From contig JADGCS010000002.1 of NCBI GenBank assembly GCA_015228875.1, positions 1 through 64,000 of the forward strand: a stretch of 64,000 nucleotides of DNA, read 5' to 3'. Position 1 is the stretch's first letter; the number at the start of each line of letters is the position of its first letter. The DNA comes from Deltaproteobacteria bacterium (GTDB taxonomy: Bacteria; UBA10199; JADGCS01). A program made the translations under genes and the position numbers. The notes beneath the pieces were generated by a model. That model made no database searches and had not been told where the DNA came from. It saw nothing but the letters and a program-made list of their open reading frames with translations. This document shows positions 34,673-43,497 of the stretch, in pieces.

Positions 34673-36325
34673 ATGACCATCAACAAACAAAAGTGGGAAA
34701 AAGAAATCCTCGACCCCTTCATAAAAAAAACTCCTGAGAGGCAGAACGAGTTTACGACTGTTTCAAACCGGCCGATCAACAGGGTTTATACCGCAGACGA
34801 TCTGGCAGGATTTTCAGCGGAGGCAGACCTTGGTCTCCCCGGCGATTTTCCCTTTACCCGCGGTGTTTATCCCACCATGCACCGCGGTCGCTTGTGGACC
34901 ATGAGGCAGTTTGCGGGTTTTGGAACGGCTCGCGATACCAATGCGCGTTTTAAGTACCTCCTAAAGAACGGACAAACGGGGCTCTCGACCGCGTTTCATT
35001 TTCCAACGCTCATGGGCTACGACTCGGACGATCCGCGAAGTCGCGGCGAGGTCGGTGTCTGCGGTGTCGCCATCGACAGCCTTAAGGACATGGAGCAGCT
35101 CTTTGACGGGATTCCACTCGAGGACGTTACTGTTTCAATGACTATCAACGGCCCTGCGGCGATTCTTCTTGCCTATTTTGTAGCCACGGCCGAGAAGCAG
35201 GGGTGCAACTTGAACAAAGTGGGTGGAACCACACAAAATGACATTCTCAAAGAGTACATTGCGCAGAATTCGTATATCATTCCACCGGAACCGGGCATTA
35301 AACTGGTCGTGGATACCATCGAGTACTGCGCAAAACACCTGCCCAAATGGAACCCTGTCTCAATCTCCGGCTACCATATTCGCGAAGCGGGGAGCACCGC
35401 TGTTCAGGAACTTGCTTTTACAATCTACGATGGTCTCGAATACGTCAAATATTCTGTTGCAAGGGGACTCTCTGTCGACTCATTTGCGCCGAGGCTCTCT
35501 TTCTTTTTTAACGCCCATCAGGATTTTTTTGAAGAGCTTGCAAAATACAGGGCAGCGCGCCGTATCTGGGCACGCGAGATGCGGCGGCGCTTCAATCCGC
35601 AAAATCCAAACTCCATGCGCTGCCGCTTTCATGTGCAGACTGCGGGCTGCAGCCTGACGGCACAACAACCCGAAAACAACATCATCCGCACCACGCTGCA
35701 GGCGCTTTCGGCGGTACTTGGGGGTTGTCAGAGTCTGCACACAAACTCGATGGATGAAACACTCGCGTTACCGTCCGAAAAGGCTGTGCAGATAGCGCTG
35801 CGTACGCAACAGGTCATTGCCCACGAGGCGGGTGTGGTCAACACCATTGATCCTGTGGCCGGTTCTTATTTTTTGGAGTCGCTGACAAATAAAATGGAAG
35901 AAGAGGCCATGGCGATCATAAAAAAACTTGATGACATGGGTGGTATGGTGGCAGCCATCAAGAACGGCTATCCCATGATGGCTATTGCAGAGGCGAGCCG
36001 TGTGTATCAAAGACAGGTCGAGACAAAAGAAAAGATTATCATTGGTGTCAATGACTACATCGCGAAGGACGAGACCCCGCTCGAAATTTTAAAAATCTCG
36101 CACGAGGTCGAACAAAATCAGGTGAGAGACCTGCAAAGGCTGCGTCGGGAGAGGGATCAGACAGGGGTCAGGGAGGCCCTGGACGCCCTGACCACAGTGA
36201 TCAAAGGGCAGGGCAATGTGATGCCGCCCCTTGTGGCCTGTGCGCATACCTATGCCACCATCGGTGAAATAGCAGCAGTCCTGCGCAAGGAGTACGGGGA
36301 GTACAGGGACCCTGGTATTTTTTAA
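34673..36325 (+). CDS. Methylmalonyl-CoA mutase, large (catalytic) chain
   Basis: A 550-aa chain matching the TIM-barrel part of the alpha subunit. Typical blocks are FPFTRGVYPTMHRGRLWTMR, FGTARDTNARFKYLL and SLHTNSMDETLALPSEKA. The cobalamin-binding domain is absent and encoded separately at 36565, as in many archaea and deltaproteobacteria. It interconverts (R)-methylmalonyl-CoA and succinyl-CoA for propionate or branched-chain amino-acid use. The ATG at 34673 is used; an in-frame TTG lies 15 nt upstream inside repeat-derived DNA. No clear Shine-Dalgarno is visible. Confidence 0.93.
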   Translation: MTINKQKWEKEILDPFIKKTPERQNEFTTVSNRPINRVYTADDLAGFSAEADLGLPGDFPFTRGVYPTMHRGRLWTMRQFAGFGTARDTNARFKYLLKNGQTGLSTAFHFPTLMGYDSDDPRSRGEVGVCGVAIDSLKDMEQLFDGIPLEDVTVSMTINGPAAILLAYFVATAEKQGCNLNKVGGTTQNDILKEYIAQNSYIIPPEPGIKLVVDTIEYCAKHLPKWNPVSISGYHIREAGSTAVQELAFTIYDGLEYVKYSVARGLSVDSFAPRLSFFFNAHQDFFEELAKYRAARRIWAREMRRRFNPQNPNSMRCRFHVQTAGCSLTAQQPENNIIRTTLQALSAVLGGCQSLHTNSMDETLALPSEKAVQIALRTQQVIAHEAGVVNTIDPVAGSYFLESLTNKMEEEAMAIIKKLDDMGGMVAAIKNGYPMMAIAEASRVYQRQVETKEKIIIGVNDYIAKDETPLEILKISHEVEQNQVRDLQRLRRERDQTGVREALDALTTVIKGQGNVMPPLVACAHTYATIGEIAAVLRKEYGEYRDPGIF

Positions 36326-36326
36326 A

Positions 36327-36409
36327 CAAGTTACTAACTTGACTTTGACGCGGTTGAGTTTCCACGTCATGCGAGGAATGCACCCGCGCTCTGTCAACAT
36401 TGAAATTCA
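36327..36409 (+). repeat. Family A repeat, copy (forward)
   Basis: It starts 2 nt after the mutase large-chain stop and is immediately followed by a family C repeat, so two different elements lie in tandem between the two mutase genes. Confidence 0.85.
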
Positions 36410-36548
36410 TAATCCGCATAAAGCGGAGTGCATTGCGATCAAACATGAAGAGTTTCATGTTTGGCGCTATGCGCCAGATCCTACGCGGGCCGGCACCTTG
36501 TAAAATATTGATGCAAAAACGCGTCGAAAAAACCTACTTAGGTTCTAG
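36410..36548 (+). repeat. Family C repeat, copy 1 (~135 bp)
   Basis: It contains CGCATAAAGCGGAGTGCATT, the palindrome AAACATGAAGAGTTTCATGTTT and GGCGCTATGCGCC. It ends near a hairpin AACCTACTTAGGTT. It is closely similar to 47650..47786. It lies just before the cobalamin-binding chain gene. Confidence 0.8.
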
Positions 36549-36564
36549 ATATCGAGGTACCATC

Positions 36565-36981
36565 ATGCAAAAAAAAACACGCATCCTTATCGGCAAACCG
36601 GGACTAGACGGCCATGATCGCGGGGCAAAGATTATCGCACGGGCCCTGCGCGATGCCGGATTTGAGGTGATTTATTCGGGGCTGCACCAGACCCCCGAGA
36701 TGATCGTCAACACGGCCATACAGGAAGACGTCGACGCGATTGGTCTCTCCATTTTATCGGGGGCGCACAATTATCTCTTTCCAGAGATCATCAAACTCCT
36801 CAAAGCAAAAAAGGCCTCCGATATAACAGTCTTTGGCGGCGGGATTATCCCGGAGGACGAAATACCAATGCTTAAAAAAATAGGGGTAAAGGCAATCTTT
36901 GCCCCGGGCGCTGATACACGCGATATTGTGGAGTGGGTCAAGAAAAATATAAACTCAGATGCTTCAACCGAGTCGCGTTAA
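36565..36981 (+). CDS. Methylmalonyl-CoA mutase, cobalamin-binding small chain
   Basis: A 138-aa B12-binding domain protein. [18 protein letters not shown] carries the cobalamin-ligand His, followed by [12 protein letters not shown] and [10 protein letters not shown], the usual B12 pocket blocks. It joins the large chain to make the active mutase. The ATG at 36565 has GAGG 7 nt upstream. Tandem family A and C repeats separate it from the large chain. Its last codons and TAA run into the left edge of the long hairpin at 36980. Confidence 0.93.
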   Translation: MQKKTRILIGKPGLDGHDRGAKIIARALRDAGFEVIYSGLHQTPEMIVNTAIQEDVDAIGLSILSGAHNYLFPEIIKLLKAKKASDITVFGGGIIPEDEIPMLKKIGVKAIFAPGADTRDIVEWVKKNINSDASTESR

Positions 36982-37094
36982 GCGACAGGAGATACGGGAT
37001 TTAATTGGACTCGGAGAGTCAAAGTTGCGCAACGAGCAGGTGAAGCACGGGAAGTCGCGCAGAGTCCAATTAAATCCCGTATCTCCTGTCGCTT
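36980..37094. terminator. Long hairpin with a perfect 33-bp stem, possible bidirectional terminator
   Basis: The left arm 36980-37012 and the right arm 37062-37094 are perfect complements (33 bp). The loop is 49 nt and contains GTTGCGCAAC. The right arm is followed by TTTT on the plus strand. It lies between convergent genes, where a terminator is expected. The core GACAGGAGATACGGG is shared with the palindrome at 22512, so it is also a repeat (family D). Confidence 0.6.
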
Positions 37095-37127
37095 TTTTCA
37101 AAAGAACACACCCAGTCTAAAGTCATG

Positions 37128-37859
37128 CTACCCCCTCATTTTGGGTCTTGGTTTGAGGAGTGATTTGAGATCGATGGTTTCTTGGGCCGCGGCTTCTTTT
37201 GCTGGCGCGGCGGTCTGTTTTGAAGGGCCCTGCAGTTTCTTAAAGGCGTCTTCTTTGTTTTCGCTTTCTGTCTGTCCTATCGAAAAACCGCTGGTATCGC
37301 GGGCAAACTGACTTTTAAATTTTTGTTTGTCTTTTTCTATGCGGATTCTTCTGACTTCTTTTTCTAACAATGTGCGCGGTGACGGGTGCATTTTGACCAT
37401 GCTGTCAATACCCATTTTGACAGCCATGTCCATCATGAAGTGACCATCTTTATTGATATAGTGCGTGTGTTTTTTAAGCGAGTTGATGTAGGCCCAAAAG
37501 GTTTTGCTGCTTATGTTTGAGGCCACGCCGATAGACCGGTCGTAAAGGTACTGCAGTTCTTTATCGGTCCAGGGGCCCTCCTGTATTCTCAGGGCGTCAA
37601 AGAACTCGTCTGAAGGTCCGGTGTAACGGTACATCCGGAGTGCAAGAAATTGGTCTTTGTTAAGGACATAACTGCCATCAGGCTGTGCATAGGGTTTAAA
37701 CGCCGCCTTCCATTCTTCGAGTGTGAAGTTGCGGGTGTCCACAAAGCCGTGCAGGTAGAGGTAGTCTACATCACCCTTAATGTACTTGATGGTCTTGCCG
37801 TCTTTTTGTTTTGGAATACGATCCCAGATGTATTCCATTGCGTTGATGGTTTCAGCCAT
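37128..37859 (-). CDS. Unrecognised protein, 243 aa
   Basis: I do not recognise a family. The first 170 residues look globular and rich in aromatic and charged residues (YIWDRIPKQKDG, FTLEEWKAAFKPYAQPDGSY). The last 40 are low-complexity with many Ala, Lys and Pro and end in LKSLLKPRPKMRG. There is no signal peptide or membrane segment. It is the last of three minus-strand genes of unknown function (39096 down to 37128). The low-complexity tail recalls linkers or secretion signals, but nothing is specific. Confidence 0.55.
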   Translation of the reverse strand: MAETINAMEYIWDRIPKQKDGKTIKYIKGDVDYLYLHGFVDTRNFTLEEWKAAFKPYAQPDGSYVLNKDQFLALRMYRYTGPSDEFFDALRIQEGPWTDKELQYLYDRSIGVASNISSKTFWAYINSLKKHTHYINKDGHFMMDMAVKMGIDSMVKMHPSPRTLLEKEVRRIRIEKDKQKFKSQFARDTSGFSIGQTESENKEDAFKKLQGPSKQTAAPAKEAAAQETIDLKSLLKPRPKMRG

Positions 37860-37929
37860 ATCTCTATTTTCTCAAAAAGAACGCCAAAATGAAAGGGCTA
37901 TTTTTTTTGGGGGGAGGGGGCCTACGGGG

Positions 37930-38337
37930 TTATTTGCCCTTGGGGGCACTTGCAGCGGCAGCGAGTGTGGCATCTCTGGCGCTTGACTGACGATCACCGG
38001 CCTTGTCTGCCGATCCTTTCTGGGGGTCCCCTGTCTCGGATGCCTGTGATTTCTCTGTTTCCGGCGGCGTGTCCGCGAAAAAATCGAGTCTTTTACCCAC
38101 GGCCTCAAGACCCCTGCCATCGCGCTTTTCGGCCCTTTCTTTTGATGACGTAATTTGAAACCCTGTCTGTTTTCTTTCTTTCTCATCGGCCTCTTTAAGG
38201 TTATCCAGCACAGAGCCGCTCTTGTTTTTACCCGCCCTGTCGATGATGGATTCCCTTGGAGGGGCAGAGCTCTGACCCTCGGATGAGGGCGCTTCGGAAG
38301 AGGGTGGGGGTGAGGATGTTGGGCCGCTTGTTCTCAT
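37930..38337 (-). CDS. Low-complexity hydrophilic protein, 135 aa
   Basis: No family is recognised. The sequence is rich in Ser, Pro, Glu, Lys and Ala (TSSPPPSSEAPSSEGQSSAPP at the N-terminus) and is probably disordered throughout. There is no signal peptide and no membrane segment. It lies between two other unknown genes in the same direction and may be a linker, scaffold or secreted substrate. Coding status rests on the open frame, orientation and spacing only. Confidence 0.4.
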   Translation of the reverse strand: MRTSGPTSSPPPSSEAPSSEGQSSAPPRESIIDRAGKNKSGSVLDNLKEADEKERKQTGFQITSSKERAEKRDGRGLEAVGKRLDFFADTPPETEKSQASETGDPQKGSADKAGDRQSSARDATLAAAASAPKGK

Positions 38338-38365
38338 AGTGTGTTATTGCAGTGTGTTATTGCAG

Positions 38366-38390
38366 AGGCGCCAGATAAAAGATCTGGCGC
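38366..38390. repeat. Strong hairpin between two unknown genes
   Basis: GGCGCCAGAT - AAAAG - ATCTGGCGCC has a perfect 10-bp stem. No T-tract follows on the minus strand, the direction of the flanking genes. Next to it TGTGTTATTGCAG is repeated in tandem (about 38338-38363). It may be an attenuator or mRNA-processing site. Confidence 0.5.
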
Positions 38391-38418
38391 CGGTAGTTAA
38401 AATATGATGCTGATCGAC

Positions 38419-39096
38419 TTAGAACCAACCGCTGCTGCCCGATGGCCCATAGGCATACGAATCTGCCTTGGCATAGGCCTTTGCCCGTTTACCATCGGCC
38501 TCGGTCTCTTCGGCACGCGCAGCACTGACCGCTGCCTGTGCGTGCAGGACGTCGACCTTTTCGATACGCTCTCTCTCAACCTCTAGTTTTTCAAACTCGA
38601 CCTTGATCTTTTCCATCTCGACCTCTTTTTCCATCTTGGCGATATCAAGATCGGTCTCGGCCTGCACTTTAACGGCCTGCAGGTTCTGATCGGCCTCGTA
38701 ACAGCGTGATTCACCATCCACAAGGGCTGCAGTAACAGCGGCCTCGGCCTCCAAGGCAGAAGACTTGAGCATGGCCTCGGACTCGATGAGGGAAGCGTTA
38801 ATTGTGCTTTCGGCAGTCAATTTTGCTGCAGCGACCTCGCCGACGGCATCTTTGCTGACACCATTGCCAATGTTGTGGCAACCCCACCCCGCTCCTGATC
38901 TTTCACCGTCAAAATCAATGGGATTGTTATTGGAATCAAGCAGGGGATTTTGCATTTTATAGTTACCGCTATATAACTTGTTTTCCCGCCCCCTTGATGA
39001 GATGTAATCATCTATCAAGGTTGCATATTTGCTGTCAGCCTTGTACGCGGCAAAGTCTGGTCTATTGCCCGCGCCTATCTTGATATCGGAAATCAT
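38419..39096 (-). CDS. Unrecognised coiled-coil protein, 225 aa
   Basis: No family is recognised. The N-terminal 75 residues are mixed (DIKIGAGNRPDFAAYKADS). From about 85 to 210 the sequence is Ala/Glu-rich with heptad-like spacing (AKLTAESTINASLIESEAML, EKEVEMEKIKVEFEKLEVER) and is predicted to be a long coiled coil. The C-terminus is Gly/Ser-rich. The start at 39096 is set by AAAGGAC 6 nt upstream. It heads the three-gene unknown set. Long coiled coils of this kind occur in cytoskeletal, tape-measure and secretion proteins, but no specific assignment is possible. Confidence 0.6.
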   Translation of the reverse strand: MISDIKIGAGNRPDFAAYKADSKYATLIDDYISSRGRENKLYSGNYKMQNPLLDSNNNPIDFDGERSGAGWGCHNIGNGVSKDAVGEVAAAKLTAESTINASLIESEAMLKSSALEAEAAVTAALVDGESRCYEADQNLQAVKVQAETDLDIAKMEKEVEMEKIKVEFEKLEVERERIEKVDVLHAQAAVSAARAEETEADGKRAKAYAKADSYAYGPSGSSGWF

Positions 39097-39484
39097 GGCG
39101 TTGTCCTTTCGTACCTTGATCACCTGCCGTGTTGCTTGATTGCACATGACTAGGTGATGATGTTTTTTTTACTTTGTTTTCATTATAACCTATCTGCACT
39201 CAAAAATCTGCAACTAATCTGTAAGGGTTATCGTCCCTAAAACCATGAGAGTTGTGAGCAGGGCTTTTTTTTTGAATTGATGATTAACAAAATGATACCA
39301 ATAAGTTGCATGTTTTATCGCGAGGGATAACTAAGAAAAAACTATAATAATTACGCCACCTGTGGTTTTTTGTGGACAGGCACATGTGGGGTGTCTGGGC
39401 CTCTGTGCGCAATGTGTCGGTTGTGGTTTCAATGAAAATGCGGATTGAAGAATTGATTGATGGGGTGTAAAAACGCGAGAAATC
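39097..39484. other. AT-rich intergenic region between divergent genes
   Basis: About 390 bp with no supported gene. It has several T-runs and AT-rich stretches suitable for divergent promoters, but no box pair stood out. A 12-codon frame (MKMRIEELIDGV) at 39432-39470 lies 14 nt before the next gene; I see no support for it beyond its position. Confidence 0.3.
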
Positions 39485-40600
39485 ATGGTGTTTAAAAGTT
39501 TATTTTTTTTGATGGCCTTTTTTATTGTGACTTTGGTGAGTTTGAGTTTCGAGGCCTTCGCACAAGTCCTTGACCCACAAAAGCAGCATCATCAAGCCTT
39601 TGCGGGTAGTCTCTGGGAGTCCCCGCTGATGGAAGGCGCTGTCATGAGCTTAGCCTATGGGAATGTTAATGGGGACCTCATCCCTGACATCCTCTATTGT
39701 ACGAGCCACAAAATTGTTGCGGGCTCGTTTGACGCGGGCCTCTATCAACCTTACGCTGCACATAAACTGGGCAGCGATACGGCGTGTCATCGCATCTCCC
39801 TTGGTGACTGGGATCACAACGGCGCGCGTGATGTGTTGGTTAACGTATCTTCCGGCGACAGGTTTTTAAGTGCCCTCTACAGGGTAAACGGGGATCACTT
39901 TGTACTCACCCAAGAGTTTGACACCTTGGTGATGTCCGTTGGTGAGAACGGGGCAGAAGACCTGCTCTCACAGGCATGGTTCGGACAGGGGCGCTGGGCG
40001 GGCATGGCACAAAAACTGGTCTATAAAAATCAAACGTGGGTCACGACTAATGAACAATTGGTTTTAAGCAGGGGATTATCAAACAACCCCCTGTCCCTCA
40101 TGACACTCACAAGGCAGGACAACAGGTCGGTGTTTATGACACAAGACCATAAAATACTTGTGCAGGACCATCATGCAAAAAAAATCTGGGAGAGCGGTAT
40201 GACCTATGGCTCTGTGGTCGATTATATCAAGTTAAACACCCCTGACCCCCTGGGCCTCAACAGGGCGAATATTTTCCCCATACCACCCCGCATGGCGAGC
40301 ACAGGAAATCACCTCTTTGTCATCAAAAACGATGACTACCTCAAATCCATCATTGGCAAACCAAATATTAAAGCAGGTTCACTGGTGAGTCTGGAATGGG
40401 TGGAGGGTGTGGGATTTAGAGAGCGCCACACTTCTCCACGATACGAAGGGGCCCTCACAGACCTTAATGTCGTCGACACAAACGGGGATGGTGTTAAAGA
40501 AATTCTTGCTGCCTTTTTGGTCCGCAAGATGGGCTATCTCGATGCCTATCAGGGACAGGTGAGTCAGATTGTGATCCTGCCTGTCAACAATCTGCAATAA
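39485..40600 (+). CDS. Secreted protein with VCBS/FG-GAP-like repeats
   Basis: A 371-aa protein. A signal peptide covers about 1-26 (LFFLMAFFIVTLVSLSFEAFA). Short calcium-binding-like beta-propeller motifs follow: GNVNGDLIPDILY (about 58-70), GDWDHNGARDVLV (about 106) and VVDTNGDGVKEILAAF (near the C-terminus). These resemble the DxDxDGxxD loops of FG-GAP/VCBS repeats found in surface and secreted proteins. The middle has no recognised domain. It starts a plus-strand group with a lipoprotein and a large unknown protein. Confidence 0.65.
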   Translation: MVFKSLFFLMAFFIVTLVSLSFEAFAQVLDPQKQHHQAFAGSLWESPLMEGAVMSLAYGNVNGDLIPDILYCTSHKIVAGSFDAGLYQPYAAHKLGSDTACHRISLGDWDHNGARDVLVNVSSGDRFLSALYRVNGDHFVLTQEFDTLVMSVGENGAEDLLSQAWFGQGRWAGMAQKLVYKNQTWVTTNEQLVLSRGLSNNPLSLMTLTRQDNRSVFMTQDHKILVQDHHAKKIWESGMTYGSVVDYIKLNTPDPLGLNRANIFPIPPRMASTGNHLFVIKNDDYLKSIIGKPNIKAGSLVSLEWVEGVGFRERHTSPRYEGALTDLNVVDTNGDGVKEILAAFLVRKMGYLDAYQGQVSQIVILPVNNLQ

Positions 40601-40729
40601 CCTGCTGCTGATCTGTTCCTCATGTTTTTTTTTATATATCCGCATGTTATTGCTCGATTTTACTTTTTTGACATTTGGGTCATTATCCTCTACATGTTTT
40701 TTGGTTACCAAAGAAAATAAGGGAGACTT

Positions 40730-41224
40730 ATGAATACAAAAAAAACACTTCTGGTCTTCATTTTGCTTTCTCTTGCAGCTTGCCTTGATACGGGTAGCAC
40801 AGGCTCAACGGATAGCGTGGGGCAAAAAGGGCATAATGCGTCTGTAGCGACCGCTACATCTGATTCCCCTTACAATGGCACCTATCTCTTTGATACCGAA
40901 ACATACAAATCAGAACAGCTTAAACACGAGGACTCCATCTTTAAAAAACTAAAACCAGAGGATCTTGAACGGATGATGCAGGTGTTTAAACCATTTAAAA
41001 TCGAGGTTGCCGGTCAAAATGCCACGGCTGTGTTTTCTCACGACATCATCAAGGGCAGTCTTAAGACCATCAGAAGGACAAACGAGGGGGCCCACCTTTT
41101 TATGACACCCCTCGACGAAAATAAAACAGATCAAACAGTCACCCTTATCATCGAAGCAGATCGTCTTGTCCTTGATCCGGGGCGCAAAGAAACAGACAAG
41201 ATGTTTTTTAAACGGACCAATTAA
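40730..41224 (+). CDS. Lipoprotein of unknown function
   Basis: A 164-aa protein. The signal peptide ends in the lipobox LAAC (Cys18), followed by a Gly/Ser/Thr-rich linker (DTGSTGSTDSVG). The remaining 110 residues form a small beta-rich domain with no recognised family (NGTYLFDTETYKSEQLK at the start). Such lipocalin-like or META-like folds are possible, but this is a guess. GGGAGA lies upstream of the ATG as a good Shine-Dalgarno. Confidence 0.65.
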   Translation: MNTKKTLLVFILLSLAACLDTGSTGSTDSVGQKGHNASVATATSDSPYNGTYLFDTETYKSEQLKHEDSIFKKLKPEDLERMMQVFKPFKIEVAGQNATAVFSHDIIKGSLKTIRRTNEGAHLFMTPLDENKTDQTVTLIIEADRLVLDPGRKETDKMFFKRTN

Positions 41225-41242
41225 CTCAAAGACGCAATAAAA

Positions 41243-42784
41243 ATGAACAAACAGACAGGTGATGCGGGATTTACATCCCCAAACAAAAGACGCTTGCTCG
41301 GGCCCAAGGAGCGCGATTTTGCAAGCCCCGAGGCCCAACTGATGATGCATCACCTGCTCATGCATCCCAAATTTTCAGACCTTAAACTCAATGGTGCCTG
41401 GGCATGGCTCGAACAAAGATATATCCCTTATGAACTTGAGGCCTATCTCGGCGGTCATCTTTCAGACCCCGTTGTCATGCCCTTTGACAGCCAGTTTGGG
41501 ACCATGCCCGATGTCAACAACGCAGGGGAGTGTGTTTCGCTCGACACAGAAATGATCATGGCGGCATGGGATTATTCCGGCATCCTGCACACAGGTGACG
41601 CCTTTGTGGCGATGTCACCCTTGATAGAAAATCTGCTTGATAATGACGAGGTCATCACTGGTCTCGAATACCACCGCTTTAATCGTGTGATGACCACACA
41701 GATGACAATGAAGGCCTCTTTTGCCCCCATCAACACGCCTGCAGGGATCAAAGAAACCATCGCGACAAAATTTAATACCAGTAAAGGTCGCCCTGTCTAT
41801 CTGGTCGCTTATGCAGATGGCAGGCCCATTGATCCTTATGTCGTACTCGAAAGACACCCGATGGTCATGGCGGCAACGCAGTCCTTTGCAGGACAGCTTG
41901 AATACGATGATACAGCTCTCGTGTATTCATTGCCCCTGACAGGTATGTTTGCCACTGATGCTGCAAAGGTATTAAATAAAAGATGCCGCACAGAGTCCGG
42001 CATGTCGATGGTTACAATAGCGGCGATCCTCGAAATCATTGTGCATGCGGGTCGCATGTTTCATTTGAGAAAAGACTCTGTTAAAAGAAAGGTGTTTAGC
42101 TTTATAGCGGGTTTTAGTGAAATGGTGTTTCCGGATGCCGATTATTTAACCAAAGGGGGGGGCAGAATCAGAATGTCGGTCCTGCATGACAGGCTCAAGA
42201 TCACAAAGACCGGGTTCAGGATTCAACCGGGTCTTGTCGAGTTTTTAGACGCACAAGGCAGGGCGGTCACAACAGGCATTATCACATACGCCACACCAAA
42301 TGAGGCCTCTCTTGGTTTAATGTACATGATTGACGCCAAAGGGGGCGTGGTGGCATCAAAGGTGTACGATGTTGCCGATGAAGCACTCAACATCATAAAA
42401 ACAAAATCAGTCAAACAATGTGTCGAAGAATTTAAAACAAGTGATTCCGTCAATAAACAACTGGCAAGGCGGCAATTAATGGTGTATCCCGTTGACGACG
42501 CCATAATAGACCCTGCAGATTTGCTGTTATTGGTTCTTTACGGAGACAATAAAGAGGCCGCTGCAAGGCTTGGCAGGCTTGCAAGGACAGACTTAGAGGC
42601 CTTTGAGGCCCTCGAGGCACTGGTCAAGGCAGGACACATATTGGCAGAGGTTAAGATGATAGAAATGGCAAACGATCCGGATGCCCAAAGTCACGATCTG
42701 GCAGAGGTTTATGTGCACGAGTTTATGGCAAACTACATCAACAACGAGACATACAGGCAGATGGCGAGGATGGAACATCTGTAA
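41243..42784 (+). CDS. Unrecognised protein, 513 aa
   Basis: I do not recognise a family. The protein is soluble, with no signal peptide. It has an N-terminal region (AQLMMHHLLMHPKFSDLKL), a centre with alternating strands, and a helical C-terminus with alternating Glu, Ala and Leu (EAFEALEALVKAGHILAE). It lies 18 nt after the lipoprotein gene and probably shares its mRNA. Codon use resembles its neighbours. The mobile-element region begins shortly after its stop. Confidence 0.55.
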   Translation: MNKQTGDAGFTSPNKRRLLGPKERDFASPEAQLMMHHLLMHPKFSDLKLNGAWAWLEQRYIPYELEAYLGGHLSDPVVMPFDSQFGTMPDVNNAGECVSLDTEMIMAAWDYSGILHTGDAFVAMSPLIENLLDNDEVITGLEYHRFNRVMTTQMTMKASFAPINTPAGIKETIATKFNTSKGRPVYLVAYADGRPIDPYVVLERHPMVMAATQSFAGQLEYDDTALVYSLPLTGMFATDAAKVLNKRCRTESGMSMVTIAAILEIIVHAGRMFHLRKDSVKRKVFSFIAGFSEMVFPDADYLTKGGGRIRMSVLHDRLKITKTGFRIQPGLVEFLDAQGRAVTTGIITYATPNEASLGLMYMIDAKGGVVASKVYDVADEALNIIKTKSVKQCVEEFKTSDSVNKQLARRQLMVYPVDDAIIDPADLLLLVLYGDNKEAAARLGRLARTDLEAFEALEALVKAGHILAEVKMIEMANDPDAQSHDLAEVYVHEFMANYINNETYRQMARMEHL

Positions 42785-42794
42785 TCTGGCTGCC

Positions 42795-42890
42795 GCGCAG
42801 GGCTACGTAGTTGGTAGCCTTAACTCGTTACATTCATTTAAATTCAATTAAAAACTGGCCAAGTGTTTTGTCTTGTGGTAAGTAATCAGT
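42795..42890. repeat. Copy of the window-start repeat, inverted
   Basis: Matches the reverse complement of 1..97 with scattered mismatches. It lies about 50 bp to the left of the mobile element ends described at 42934, so it may be part of an older element or the target of insertion. Confidence 0.6.
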
Positions 42891-42933
42891 AAATTGGGGG
42901 TGTTCTTTTTTGAAAGATTCATGCCCCTATCTT

Positions 42934-43032
42934 TAACCCGCAGGGTTTACAGCTATTAGCCGGTGGTTGAGGCCTTAAGGCCGACACCACCGGTACAGAG
43001 AATAACGGAGTTTGCACCCCAGATGGGGTGCT
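42934..43032 (+). repeat. Left hairpin-rich end of the two-transposase element
   Basis: Three consecutive hairpins: AACCC-GCA-GGGTT (about 42936-42948), an imperfect stem from CCGGTGGTTGAGGCC to CACCACCGG (42960-42993), and the perfect GCACCCC-AGAT-GGGGTGC (43014-43031). The same three appear in inverted order at the right end (45279-45385). REP sequences that flank Y1 transposases look like this. Confidence 0.75.
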
Positions 43033-43044
43033 AGAAAAAGGTTT

Positions 43045-43491
43045 ATGGCATCCACATATCTCAGCCTGCATTATCACGTTGTCTGTGCAGTTAAAAATCG
43101 AATTCCCATGATTGCTTTAGAGTGGCAATCTCGCCTCCACGATTATCTTGGGGGTACCATTCGAGGGTTGGGAGGGATTTCCCAAGGGATTGGCGGTGTG
43201 ACTGACCACGTACACATTTTGATGGGACTCAAAGCCACACACACTTTGGCAGACATCATGCGTGAGATAAAAAAAGCTTCGTCGTCGTGGGTACATCAAG
43301 AAATCAATAGTCAGGACTTTGCATGGCAGGAAGGGTATGCCGCTTTTACTGTCAGTGCTTCAGCTCGTGATGGGGTCTTAAGATACATTGCCAATCAGAA
43401 GGAGCACCATCACAAGCAGTCGTCCAAGGAAGAACTCATCGAGCTGTTGACAATGGCAAGGGTGGCCTATGACCCAAAATATTTTGAATAG
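43045..43491 (+). CDS. tnpA: IS200/RAYT-like Y1 (HUH) transposase
   Basis: A 148-aa protein. It has the Y1 transposase layout: N-terminal strand TYLSLHYHVVCAVKNRIPMI, HUH motif in TDHVHILMGLK (HVH) and catalytic Tyr in the helix LRYIANQKEHH. The NQ.EHH...S..EE pattern after the Tyr is typical of the group that includes REP-associated tyrosine transposases. It makes and rejoins single-stranded DNA at hairpin ends. The ATG at 43045 is chosen because the upstream extension would run through the GCACCCC hairpin. The second transposase gene starts 6 nt downstream. Confidence 0.88.
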   Translation: MASTYLSLHYHVVCAVKNRIPMIALEWQSRLHDYLGGTIRGLGGISQGIGGVTDHVHILMGLKATHTLADIMREIKKASSSWVHQEINSQDFAWQEGYAAFTVSASARDGVLRYIANQKEHHHKQSSKEELIELLTMARVAYDPKYFE

Positions 43492-43497
43492 GTGACT

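Noticed and set aside
36327-36564. Cobalamin riboswitch before the cobalamin-binding chain
   Set aside because: The stretch is fully explained by tandem family A and C repeats; no B12-box-like GCCACTG sequence was seen.
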